In this document: positions 33,777-45,085 of the stretch, piece after piece
Numbering within the stretch: position 1 is the stretch's first letter
How the letters are laid out: each line of letters starts with the position of its first letter
DNA from: Calliphora vicina
Lineage: Eukaryota; Arthropoda; Insecta; Diptera; Calliphoridae
Reading direction: 5' to 3'
Assembly: GCF_958450345.1 (NCBI RefSeq)
Contig: NC_088782.1
Coordinates: 93,693,358 to 93,757,357 of the forward strand
Length of the DNA stretch: 64,000 bases
The notes under the pieces: model-generated
The model's input: the letters and a program-made list of their open reading frames with translations, nothing else
What the model was told of the DNA's origin: nothing
Database searches by the model: none
Program-made: the position numbers and the translations under genes

Positions 33777-33989
33777 CGGGGTTGTCATAGAATCCAATCA
33801 GTGTCGGAATCGGTTTGGAAAACAACAGAAAAAGTACATTGGTCTCGTGAAATCGATAGTTATCGGTTTTATAATCGATCTAGAATTAAATTCTTTACCA
33901 ATTAAACAAAAAATTTAATAAGTCAAATGTATCATTTTTGTCGTTTTCAAAACCGATTCCGACAATGATTGGATTCTATGACAACCCCG
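33777..33989. mobile_element. Short MITE with 38-bp inverted ends
   Basis: Left CGGGGTTGTCATAGAATCCA and its inverse at the right (TGGATTCTATGACAACCCCG) extend into TCGGAATCGGTTT / AAACCGATTCCGA. The element is 213 bp. The centre contains CGATAGTTATCGGTTTTATAA. No target duplication is certain. Confidence 0.8.
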
Positions 33990-34143
33990 ATTAGTTACAA
34001 TCACTGTCTATAAGGGAAACATTGACTATTGCTTAACTGTTGGGTTCTGTTATAAATTTCTTTTTACTTCTATTTCTGTTGTTTTTCAGTAGTTTATATT
34101 ACAAATTTAATGATGTCAACAATACCTACACAAATAATTATAC

Positions 34144-34500
34144 ATTAGGGTCGGCCGATTTGTAAGGACAAAAATTTGTCAATATTGTGCCATAGATTTT
34201 TCGAAAGCTTTTGGTATGCGAAAAAAAATAATTTTCGGCCGCCTCGAAAATTTCAGGAAAAGTAAAAAAAAATAATTTTATTACCGTAAATATTAAAAAA
34301 AAAATCAGCCGATTTTTTTATTATCTACTAAAAAAACCTTATAAACAAAATAAAAGTAGAGAAAAAGTAAATATTTTTATTTTTTCTTAAATTTGGGCGC
34401 CTCGAAAATGATTTTTTTGATGTGTTGTACTATACAAATTTTATGACACCGATAACCCATTCCCAATAAGCCCCAAAGTCTCAAAAATTCAAGCATTTGA
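34144..34500. repeat. Remnant of a GGGTCGGCC-type repeat
   Basis: TTAGGGTCGGCCGATTTGTA and TTTTCGGCCGCCTCGAAAAT are the phrases of an interspersed element also hinted at 53594 (TTAGGGTGGGCCAATTTTTT). Only one side is recognisable. Confidence 0.4.
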
Positions 34501-34532
34501 ACTTTTTTTTGGAATTTTACTTGAATGCAAAT

Positions 34533-35614
34533 GAGTGGCTTAGAGCACAAGGGATTGAAGAGCCTTTTTTCTCAAACTGAGTTAACATATGGAGTTAGTA
34601 GGTGAAATTCACAGCACAAGAGTTTAATGTGGGATTCTCATCCGTTAGCGAAATATGGCAACCAATTCTAGAATTTGTCATTAAAATACCTGTTTCGGCG
34701 CTACATGAGCACTTAAACCCCTTGCGCTCTAAGCTAATATTAAAATTCATTTTTCAGATGGGCTGATTTAGTGAATTCAGATCAGTGATCAGCTAAAATC
34801 TAGCGAGTAATTCAATGACTTGATTTCAAAACACCGGTTTCAAATACCTTTGTGGATTATTTCCCAAAAAGAAAATGTGACATAAAATAATGGAATCGAG
34901 TATATAAATAATTGATGATTATTTATTATTTTTGATACGTAAAACCATTAAAAATAAGTGATTCTGAAAATAATATTGACGAATTCTCTGAATCTGATCA
35001 TCTCATACGTAAATAAAGTAAATATGAAAGCTCGAAATGTTGACCGAGTCGTGTAGTTACTACCACAACTTCCTCCAAAAAAACAGCGTCAAAACAATAA
35101 TATTCCAGAAATTCAAGAACCTACAGGATCTTCTTTGCTATATACCACAAATTTACCATTAATGGTTTAATGCACTTCCTCACGATGGAATGGAATAAAT
35201 TCCGGAAAGAATCGAAAGTCAAGGTGAGGATGACCCCGATGATGTCATGGAATCTGATTATGACGACTAAAAAATGTAACAAAGAACCGTAAAAGCTTTT
35301 CTTAATAAAATGTTAATAAAAAAAATTGAGTCTATGTGGTTTTCTTATTAGGTAATTCAGAACTTTGAAAAAAATTAAAGCACAAGGGGTATAAGTGCGA
35401 CTTTCCTCACTTCAAAGGTAATTTTTGGGTATTTGTATATGTAAAATATGGTATTTTTTTATCGTGTTAGATTAAAATATATCTCAGGATCTCTATTAAT
35501 TAAAAAGCAATATTCCAGATAGCATCTAACATTTTTCATTGTAAATTAACTTTAACCTCATTTTGCTCATTATTAAACATTAGTCACTTGACTCCCTTGT
35601 GCTCTAAGCCCCTC
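34533..35614. mobile_element. TIR element with GAGTGGCTTAGAGCAC ends and 4-bp duplication
   Basis: The left end GAGTGGCTTAGAGCACAAGG is matched inverted at the right (CCCTTGTGCTCTAAGCCCCT). AAAT lies outside both ends (34529-34532 and 35615-35618). Partial internal copies of the CACAAGGGG/CCCCTTGCGC motif occur near 34715 and 35380. A broken coding tail at 35209-35269 reads ERIESQGEDDPDDVMESDYD before a stop. Superfamily not identified; the 4-bp duplication is not TTAA. Confidence 0.7.
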
Positions 35615-35618
35615 AAAT

Positions 35619-35969
35619 GTAATTATGTTTTAAACTTGAAAAAAATTAATATTTTTAAACTTTTGGGTTGAATTTATGTTTACTTTTTACTGGAAAATGC
35701 TATTGAAATAAAGTGTAATACAACTTAATTCAATTACTTTACTATAATTCAAGGCTTGAACTTGAATTCCAGTGAAAATGATTATTGGTTTATAACTTGA
35801 TAACAAAAAAGTCATACATTTTATGCATTGTTTTAAACGAATTTTTAAAACATTAAAGAAATTGTTTTCGATTCTAATGAAGGCTAAATGATCATAACTA
35901 TTATTAAGTAAGACTTATTAGAATTTATATCGAGTTCTACAAAAATTAATCCTTTACAGCATGAAGTTT
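35619..35969. other. No recognised feature
   Basis: AT-rich spacer between the TIR element and a mini-me-like repeat. Confidence 0.4.
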
Positions 35970-36360
35970 TTATACCCTACACCACCATAGTGGAGATGGT
36001 ATATTGGGTTTGTGGAGATGTTTGTAACGTGTAAAAATATTCCAACACCAACCTTAAAGTTACCGATCGACTTAGAATCACTTTCTGAGTCGATTAAACG
36101 ATGTCCGTACGTCCGTCTGGCTGGCTGGTTAAATTCTAAATTTGGTGCATATAATTTTTCGGCCCAAGGACGAAGCCTATTAAAACTGGCAGAAATCGGT
36201 CAACTATTTCACCTAGCTCCCATACAAATGTCCTCCCAAAATTTGACTTTATCGATCATAAATGTTAAATTTATATAGGTATCTTCACAAATTTTACTCC
36301 AAATAAGTACTATATTTACAAAATTAATTTCACCTAATTTTATTATGATTGGTCTATAAC
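35970..36360 (-). mobile_element. Mini-me-like repeat (type B), inverted and truncated
   Basis: Begins TATACCCTACACCACCATAG and contains CGATCGACTTAGAATCAC, GAGTCGATTAAACGATGTCC and GTCCGTCTGGCTGGCTGG: the reverse of the 2675-3341 copy. The 36012-36278 open frame spans it and is not a gene. Confidence 0.65.
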
Positions 36361-38201
36361 ACTATGCGACAAATAATAGGGTCAATGATCGGTGGAGGGT
36401 CTGCCCAATGGAAAATGTTAGATCGGTAAAAAAAAAGTTATACGTGTCCCGGCGTTTCGCTGGGTCAGGTCTAGGAATCGAGATATATCGATTTGAAATT
36501 AGTATATATCGTATAGGAAAAATTGTAATTATTTTGCCTTTTTCATGCATTTTGACCATCTAAATGTCCGAATATTGCTAAGTTATGTTCAGTAAAGTTG
36601 TTAAGCTCAACGCCGGCTACAACATAGTCAATAAATAAAAGTGGTATTTTTGGTTTTCATTGAGTGGAACCCTGGAAAATCAGTTTTTCATAATTATTTT
36701 CGTTAGCTGTCTTACAAAACTCAATTAAAATCATCTAATACTGTATCCATTTAATTTTTTTAAATTTTGTTGAAAAAATTGCTACTTTGGCCCTACTACT
36801 TCGATATTTCAATTAGTGCCACCCTAATACATATATTTATATGGAAGTATTTATGCATAAATACAAATGGATATAGGAAATGTTATTTGGTTTGTTCCAG
36901 TATCGAGACGATAATAATGATAAAACCAGTTTTCTCCTTAGTTTGTCCATTTGAATATTTCTGCAATCCATCGTCATATAGAATATTTAGTAGACACATT
37001 CATGCATATCTTCTCAAATTTGCCCAAAGGTGTTGCATGATGGTAGTTTGGATTTAAAATATGTTTTCTATATATTGAGTTAATAGAGTTTGTTGAGAAG
37101 GGAAATTAGCAGGAAATTAAAATGAAACTTTGGAAAAACTAGTGTAACAAATTCAATGGTTTTTGGTTTCATATTCATTATTATCATAATTGACAATATT
37201 TTTTTATTAAATTAATAATATAGTTTAAAATAGAACGTATGTAGAAATTTACATGGTTACAATCGGTCACAGATCATATTAGATGGCAAAATAATAGATC
37301 AATCTTAAGAAATGGATTTTAGTTTGAAATGGAATATTGGCAATCATGAATCTCATTAAAATAGTCAAGTTGGCAAAAAATAAATAAGTTCAATAACAAG
37401 TGAAGTGATTATCACTACAGTTTACATTTCAAGATTTAACATGTTTTTGTAGTAGAGTGTATCGAGTATGTCCTATATTAAATACACTCCAAAAATAACC
37501 TACCGTATGTATCTAAAACAATGTTTGTTTCATAAGGTATCCACAATTTAAGGAAGCTTTAGTGATAGGTATTAAATATTCGGACATTACCAATTGTATC
37601 TCTCTCTTTATATTTGCTTTGGCAAATTTTAACACATTGTTAAAAAAAACTGTTCATTATTTGATGCAATGACGTGCCGTGCACTTAATAAATTCTAAAT
37701 CCCCAACAAAATTATGACAAAAAGATAAAAAAACGAAAATGCTGGCAATGCATTTTAAATTTTTTTATTTATTATTATTTTTCTTTTATATTTTATGCTG
37801 ACAAATTCAAATATTCAAACACTTTGATGTTTTACGATGTCGCACATCAAAGTCAACATTTGTGTTGATCTAAATTTGAAGGAATAACAACGAAATATTA
37901 TTGTCACATTTAAATCAACCACATCACACACAAACAAATATCGCCCATTTTCAACAAGACCTTCATAACTTAAAAAACTATAGTTTTTAATAAAATAATT
38001 GTCTGTGCCATATTTTTATTCTTCAAATATGTATGTTTTGTCCAAATTATGTGTATAGATATCGAATATGGGTTGTAGATCCCACAACTTATATATATTT
38101 TGTGTCCCAATGAAACTTTAGAAAATTTTATTTATTGTAAAAAATAAAGATTATTTAATTTTGGAAAGAGGAAAAAACTGTGTTGCTCTTTGTAATATTT
38201 T
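36361..38201. other. AT-rich region; 36480-36700 shares sequence with the 10776 hAT
   Basis: 36480-36700 (inverted) matches 11340-11400 joined directly to 11645-11765, without the retrotransposon-like insert found there. The rest (36770-38200) shows no gene or repeat end that I can support. Confidence 0.45.
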
Positions 38202-38797
38202 TATACCCTTCACCTTCGTGAGAAGTCATTCCGTCATTCCGTTTGTAATTTCCACAATATAATTTTCCGAGCCTATAAAGTATATATATTCTGGATGTTT
38301 ATAGATAGCGCGCGGAGTCGATTAAGCCATGTCCGTCTGTCTGTCTGTCTGTTGAAATCAATTATCTGAAGATCCCAGATATCTTTGGGATCCAAATCTT
38401 CAATAATTCTGTCAGACATGCTCGAGAAGTTTCCTATTTAAAATCAGCAAAATCGGTCCACAAATGGCTGAGATATGAGGAAAAAACCAGGACAACCTCG
38501 ATTTTTGATCTATATCTGCATTACTAAGTCATTAATATAGACAATATGGATATCTAATGATAGATATTCCAAAGATCTTTGCAACGACGTATATAAGACC
38601 ATAATAAGTTGAATCTACAATGGGTCAAAATCGGAAAAAAATATTTTTTAACAAGAATTTTTTTTTCACCAAAAAAAATTTTTTTTTTAAATATAAAAAC
38701 AAAAATTTAAAAAAGAATAAAATTTCAAAAATTGAAAAAAACTATTTTGGAAAAAAAGTAAATTTTGTTTACCTACGAATATAGCTCTCTTACTTGT
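38202..38797 (-). mobile_element. Mini-me-type repeat (type A), inverted
   Basis: From TATACCCTTCACCTTCGTGA to TATAGCTCTCTTACTTGTTT, with CCATGTCCGTCTGTCTGTCT near 38328 and AATCGGTCCACAAATGGCTG. Near-identical to the 6560 and 59244 copies in reverse. The 38687-38917 open frame is an artefact. Confidence 0.75.
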
Positions 38798-39225
38798 TTT
38801 ATTATAATATATTATTATAATCCATACTTTTTTCAGCATATTTCCCCCTTTTGAGCTGCTTAGCTTATCCTGATTATGATACAATAAGCATACATAAATA
38901 TTAGATATAAATTTCAAAAATGTCTAACTTTGAGTTGTGACGTTGTTACAAGAAGTGAACGATGTGTTTGAAGCATCTTATGATAATGCAAAATGTCAAC
39001 GCAGTGCATTCTTACGGAGGCAATATACAATGAATATGTGTTTACGTTTGGTATCTCCCACTTACAGTTGAGGAGGCGATAATTGTTTTTTTTTTCATAG
39101 CAAATCTTGAGAAATAATAAAAAATTATGAATAAAAACATGTTTTCTATTCATTTATTTGAAAACTCAGTACAATAAAATGAACCAATGGGCTGTTAAAA
39201 ACTGCATCCTGATCATAAAAACGAT
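38798..39225. other. No recognised feature
   Basis: AT-rich DNA between the mini-me repeat and the next MITE. The short minus-strand open frame 38914-39153 has no recognisable domain. Confidence 0.4.
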
Positions 39226-39227
39226 TA

Positions 39228-40027
39228 GAGTAACTTCGGGTATTGTGGACTATGCGTCTAATGTGGACCAGTGTATTTTTTCAGAAACTATTGAAGGTAT
39301 GATAAAACTGATTTGTCGTACATTTGTTTGAAACGACAATTGCACATCTGCTTTCATGAGTAATTGATATATTGGCTTTTTATTCTTGTATTGAAATTAA
39401 TGCGCGTGCTCAACATTTTTTTCGGCTCAAGTAAGAAACAAAATTTGGTACAGTTACTTGGCAGAATTTAATGTTTGGTTGTTTTATATAGTTAAAGTGG
39501 ACACGTAGTTTTGCATATATTTGGTAAGAATTTAAGCACATTTAGATTATTAGGTAAAAATAATTGTTTACCACTGTAGCCCAAGTTCGTGTAATGTGGA
39601 CCACTTAAATTACTTGATTATGTACGACTGGTCCACATTACCCGACAATAACTATGTACTTTGTATGCCATCTATCTAAGCCAAGAACGCGACTTTTTAG
39701 TTTGTATTAATAATAATATATTCAAATTAAATTTTTTAATCATTCATGATCAGCTGATTCATGAATTTTATGTATCAAATACTAGTCCACATTACCCTCA
39801 TATAGTGGTCCATATTACCCTCCAATTTTTTTAATGCTGGTTTTTGGGTTCCTTTCAATATTTTCACATACATTTTTTATCCTTTGACGTAGAAAATTTT
39901 CAACTGCAAAAACAATTAGAGAATACATTAGCTAATTTATTGCTTCACAACTCTTTTAATATCCATATATATTGTGGCCAAAATTTAGAAAAAACAAAAC
40001 GGTAATCCACATTACCCGAAGTTACTC
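39228..40027. mobile_element. TA-flanked MITE with repeated GTCCACATTACCC motifs
   Basis: Left end GAGTAACTTCGGGTATTGTG and right end CACATTACCCGAAGTTACTC are inverted copies, with TA outside both (39226-39227 and 40028-40029). At least seven versions of TGGTCCACATTACCC or its reverse occur inside (near 39264, 39594, 39630, 39783 and 39806 as well as the ends). Length is 800 bp with no coding capacity. Confidence 0.8.
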
Positions 40028-40262
40028 TAAATTCGAAGAAAAGGAAAGTAGCTCGCATAAATAAAAATAAAAGCGATAAAAGTCAGCACTTTAAATATGA
40101 TGATTTGAAATACATATCTGTGTAAACATGTGGATGATACTTACAGTTTTGTGAAATAAAACTTTAAAGAAACCAGAACATTTATTGATTGTTAACCAAG
40201 ACGAGTAGTAGTAGTATTTTTTCACTAATAAAATTTTTTTCAGCAAACAATTTTTCAATATT
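40028..40262. other. No recognised feature
   Basis: Short AT-rich spacer. The open frame 40091-40306 runs into the adjacent mini-me fragment and is not a gene. Confidence 0.4.
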
Positions 40263-40335
40263 TTTCTTAAAATATACTTTGGTGATGGGTATATAAGATT
40301 CGGCATAGTCGAATCAGCTCCCTTACTTGATTTTG
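40263..40335 (-). repeat. Mini-me end fragment
   Basis: GGTGATGGGTATATAAGATT followed by CGGCATAGTCGAATCAGCTC and CCTTACTTG is the terminal part of the type A mini-me repeat. The adjacent hAT element inserted at its edge. Confidence 0.65.
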
Positions 40336-41437
40336 GGCGGCATGAAATAACCCCCCACGAAATAACACGCCAAAAATAAAATGAAATAACCCCTATTGCC
40401 TTATTTCATATGCAATAAAACCCCAGTTTTGAAAATGAAATAAGACCCCAAAGAAATGAAATAATTCCCCAAACAGAAATTAAATAACACCCCATTATTG
40501 GGGTCTTATTTCATATGAAATAGAACCCCAATTTTTAAAATGAAATAAGTCCCCAAACACAGTGAAGGTGATCAAAAACAATTGGGGGTTTCAAACGGTC
40601 AGCTATAAGGTCATATTTTCATAATGTCCGATAGTTTAAACACATTTTTGTTGTTTTTCAAACAAAAAAGTTTTAATCTAATAAGACTTTTATAACTAGT
40701 TTTATTGTTTTATCATAAAGAAACACTTTTTTGTTGGAAGTACAACAACAATTTGTTTAAACTATCATAATATATTAGGACATTATGACAATATAACTTA
40801 ATAGCAGACCGATCTTATTAAGCTCATTGCAGAGGTATCGCCTCATAATATTCCTGCAAGATCTTCGAATTCGTCCTTAATTATATTAAGAGCCTTAACT
40901 CCTAATACAATTCTTCTTCGTTCTTGTGGTTGTGCTCAACATAATTCCTGGCATATAAGCAGTTACCAGCTGTTAGCACACTTACTCTTGTCTTGCAAGT
41001 TTTATTCCTGTATGTATTTACTTGTACTATTGAATACCAAATTTTTGACATTCTGAACTAAAAAAATCATTCTGAACCCAGTTTCAATTTCAAAATTTAT
41101 TTTTATTCTTTACAACTTTTTTTGCACTGCGAAATTATCACGATCTTAACTCTGCGAAATTATCACTTCAACTGATATCACAATTTTTTTTTGTGAATGG
41201 TAAATAAATACAAGTTGTTAATATATCGGGGCATAATTTACAGATTTTTCGTTTTCTTTATAAATTAAAAAAATGAAATTATTGAAATGATTTTTTCATA
41301 TGAAATAATCTCCAATTAAAAAAATGAAATAATACCCCAAAAAATTAAATAACACCCCAAAATCGTTGTTGTTGCTCTCTCTACTAGTTTTTGGGGGGTC
41401 ATTTAATTTTATTTTTGGGGTGTTATTTCATGCCGCC
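40336..41437. mobile_element. hAT-type MITE built of ATGAAATAACCCC repeats
   Basis: Inverted ends GGCGGCATGAAATAAC and GTTATTTCATGCCGCC; the 8-bp TGATTTTG lies directly outside both (40328-40335 and 41438-41445). Around a dozen variants of ATGAAATAA(C)CCCC, in both directions, occupy the two subterminal zones (40345-40560 and 41285-41435). A TCATAATGTCC-family element is nested at 40584-40815. Confidence 0.85.
40584..40815. mobile_element. Small TCATAATGTCC-family TIR element, nested
   Basis: Left GGGGGTTTCAAACGGTCAGC with ATTTTCATAATGTCC; right TTAGGACATTATGACAATAT with AATAGCAGACCG. Matches the ends of the 42253-45085 element. The interior has a TTGTTTTTCAAACAAAAAAG-type inverted pairing. 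Confidence 0.7.
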
Positions 41438-41481
41438 TGATTTTGTTTAATTTTGTCACATAGAAATCATTTTTGTGATAA

Positions 41482-42060
41482 CACAGGGCAACAAAATCGA
41501 CACAATTTTTGAGGCTTTTTAAACCACTACACAATTTTGATGTATTGTGGTTCCAGTAGTATAAATATGGTACAAAATTTTAATTCTGGGAGATGTTTTT
41601 TTATAAAAAATTTTAAGTAAAATTGTGATTTTTTTTAGTCGTTTCTAATAATTTATGATAACTCAAAAGGGTTAGTCCGATATTATTAAAATAAACTTAG
41701 AATAGTTTAAATTTACATAACCTCCTCTTACATATATTGCGTTTTAATCGGTTCAGTAGTTTCGGAGTTATAATAACAAATTGAAGCAAAAATATATTTT
41801 TTACATGAAAATAGCAAATTTTTGTGTTTTAAAAAACTTATGAAAAATCCAAAACGGCAGAAATTGTTCAGGTTTATTATTTTGTCGAAAAGCCGCATAT
41901 AATAGCTACAAAATGAGATAAAGAAGATAAAAATGGATTGATTCTTTTCGAATTTATTCACAATTAAGTGAGTTCGCTCATTTTCACAAAATTTTACTTT
42001 TTTTGTTTGATATACATACATAAAATTGAGTTTTGAGTAGTTAATAATCATCTTTCGATT
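41482..42060. repeat. Interspersed repeat, family of 403-760
   Basis: ACAGGGCAACAAAATCGACA through GTATTGTGGTTCCAGTAGTA parallels 403-505. From 41646 the match to 505-740 is on the other strand (ATTATGATAACTC-like text, then TTGCGTTTTAATCGG). The 41728-42051 open frame lies in this repeat and has no coding support. Confidence 0.6.
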
Positions 42061-42252
42061 GGCAACAAATTCGGTTGCTATTACGAGTCTGTTTTCTCTG
42101 TGTATGCATTTGTAAAAGTTTACATTGCTAATTTATAATTAAAACTGGGTCCTTCAAATGTATTTTTTAATCGTAATCGAAATATTTAATATATTTATTT
42201 ATGTTTACGATTAATTGGGATTACGATTACAATTAAATACGATTTTTTAATT

Positions 42253-43213
42253 GGGGTATTCACACGGTCTACTATTTGGTCATATTGTCATAATGTCCTA
42301 ATATATAATGATAGTTTAATCAAATTCCTTCAACGTATACTATACGCTATAGTGAGATTTAAGTGCAATTCCAAATGGCATAAGATATTTCCTTTTAATT
42401 GCCATTTCTTGCGAAATAATTGATCGCAAAATTTTGTGACGCACGTTTCAAAAAGTGGAAGTAACTTTAAAAGTTGAAGTGTTTATTCGTAATTTTAGCG
42501 AATTTGACATAATAAAGCACACAAATTCTTATTCCTAAAAGAAAGATGAATGAATTCTAATATAACTTATTTGCATGAACAATCATTTGCCGTTTTCATG
42601 AAAAGCCGAGAACATTTTGTTACGCACTTTACGTGACGCTCGTTACAAATTATCCAGATGCTAGAAAATTATCTCCTTTTCCGTGAAAAGTTGCGAAAAA
42701 TTCCATTCAAAGTGAAATTACTCAAAATTCATTTGTGTTTAAATTGAATGGTCAAAAATATAGCTGTCAATCGAACCATTTTGTTAACATTTCAGTAATT
42801 ATAAAAACACATTGAAAAATTAAATTTTTTTGTATAAAATTAAGATATCTGACCTAGTGTTGGATTTGATAATCATTTTTGTATGAATAACCATCAAAAT
42901 ACAATTTGTTTATATATGGGGCATTTCATGTCAAGTGAACCAACTTTTGAAATCGATGTCTTCCGATCGGGATGAAATTTGCACCAAGGTTAGCTCTATT
43001 GGATAGTAACTCAGACACAATTTTTCAACAACATCGGTCGAGAACTCTCTGAGTTATAGGGGGTAAAATTTTGACAATTTGGTCAAACAGGATATAGAAA
43101 TAGTATAGATAGCTATTTCTTCGATCTTTCAAAAAAAAATATTTAAAAAAAAAATAAAAAATTTTTAATATTTTTTTTCCGAAATCAAAAACTTTTTTGA
43201 CTTTTTTTTTAAA

Positions 43214-43247
<34 letters not shown>

Positions 43248-45085
43248 CTTAAAATAAAGTTTAGATATTTTCCTTGAACACCTACTTGGTCGCTTAGTGG
43301 GATGCGAGTGGGATATCTATCAAAATAAATATTTTGTAACTCAAAACATAAAATTTTTGACTTTTTTTGCAAAATCAAAAACTTTGTTGACTTTTTTTTT
43401 TCAAAATGGACCCTTTTTTAATCTTTTTTTTTAGGTCAAACAAAAGCTTAGATATTATCCTTGAAGACCCTTTTGGTCGCTTAGTGGGATGCGAGTGGGA
43501 TATCTATCAAAATAAATATTTTTTAACTCAAGACTTACAATTTTTGACTTTTTTTTTTGCAAATACGATTTTTTTTCCAAATGGGCCCTTTTTTTAAAAT
43601 TTTTTTTTTGTAGTCAAAAGAAAGCTTAGGTCCATTCCTTTAAGATATTTTTAGTCCCTTAGTGGGATGCGAGTGGGATATCTATCAAAATAAATGTTTT
43701 AACACAAAAATTGTATGTCTTGAGTTACAAAACATTTATTTTGATATATATCCCACTCGCATCCCACTAAGCGATCAAAACCATCTTAAAGGAATAGGCC
43801 TAAGCTTTCTTTATAGCAAAAAAAAAAATTACAAAAAGGGCCCATTTTAAAAAAAAGTCAAAAAAGTTTTTGATTTTGCCAAAAAATCAAAAATTGTATA
43901 TCTTGAGTTACAAAATATTTATTTTGATAGATATCCCACTCGTATCCCACTAAGGGACCTAAAATATCTTAAAGGAATGGACCTAAGCTTTCTTTTGACT
44001 AAAAAAAAATTTTTTAAAAAGGGCCCATTTTGAAAAAAAATTCGAATTTGCAAAAAAAAAGTCAATAATTGAATGTCTTGAGTTACAACATTTTTATTTT
44101 AATAGATATCCTACTCACATCTTCCTAAGTGACAAAATAGGTCTTAAAGGAAAAGACCTAAGCTTTCTTTTGAGCAAAAAAAAATTTTTAAAAAAAAGTC
44201 CCATATTGGAAAAAAATTTCGATTTTGCAAAAAAAAATTAAAAAATTGTTACAAAATATTTATTTTGATAGATATCCCACTCGCATCCCACTAAGGGACT
44301 AAAAATATCTTAAAGGAATGGAAATAGGCTTTCTTTTGAGCAAAAAAAAAATTAAAAAAGGGCCCATATTGGATAAAAATTTTGATTTTGCAAAAAAAAA
44401 TTAAAAAATTTTATGTCTTGCGTTACAAAATATTTATTTTGATAGATATCCCACTCGCATCCCACTAAGGGACTAAAAATATCTTAAAGGAATGGACCTA
44501 AGCTTTCTTTTGACTATAAAAAAAATTTTAAAAAAAGGGCCCATTTGGAAAAAAAATCGTATTTGCAAAAAAAAAAGTCAAAAATTGTAAGTCTTGAGTT
44601 AAAAAATATTTATTTTGATAGATATCCCACTCGCATCCCACTAAGCGACCAAAAGCGTCTTCAAGGATAATATCTAAGCTTTTGTTTGACCTAAAAAAAA
44701 AGATTAAAAAAGGGTCCATTTTGAAAAAAAAAAGTCAACAAAGTTTTTGATTTTGCAAAAAAAGTCAAAAATTTTATGTTTTGAGTTACAAAATTGTGTC
44801 TGAGTTACTATCCAATAGAGCTAACCTTGGTGCAAATTTCATCCCGATCGGAAGACATCGATTTCAAAAGTTGGTTCACTTGACATGAAATGCCCCATAT
44901 ATATCAAGTCTAGTATTACAATTAAGAATTCTAAGTTTGATTCATTTAAAAATTTTTTTGTTGGTAGACTGTTTCTGGGACTTGCCCATATGTTTATTGT
45001 TTTGTCAAAAACACAAAAAAACAACTATTATAATATATTAGGACATTATGACAATATGACTAATAGCAGACCGTGTGAATACCCC
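42253..45085. mobile_element. TIR element (TCATAATGTCC family) carrying a nested foldback
   Basis: Left end GGGGTATTCACACGGTCTAC and right end AGACCGTGTGAATACCCC are inverse copies; the match continues through TATTGTCATAATGTCCTAAT and TATATTATAATAGTT, about 60 bp in all. Its 2.8-kb length is mostly the foldback at 42917-44897. No convincing target duplication was found. hAT is possible from the GGGTATTC-type end, but not established. Confidence 0.75.
42917..44897. mobile_element. Foldback element with inverted arrays of a ~180-bp unit
   Basis: Ends TGGGGCATTTCATGTCAAGT and its inverse ACTTGACATGAAATGCCCCA; TA flanks both (42915-42916 and 44898-44899). Between the ends, a unit containing TTAGTGGGATGCGAGTGGGA and TATCTATCAAAATAAAT plus T-rich text repeats about every 160-187 bases. 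Three copies run forward (near 43293, 43480, 43658) and six inverted (near 43750, 43935, 44107, 44275, 44450, 44625). No coding capacity; the small open frames, such as 43025-43378, are artefacts. A partial copy lies at 49911-51851. Confidence 0.85.

Noticed and set aside
43025..43378. Open frame with long Lys run
   Set aside because: Translation of A/T homopolymers and the ~180-bp unit of a foldback element.
42917..44897. CRISPR-like or satellite array
   Set aside because: The units are about 180 bp and reverse direction within a TA-flanked foldback in eukaryotic DNA; there are no short spacers and no cas genes.
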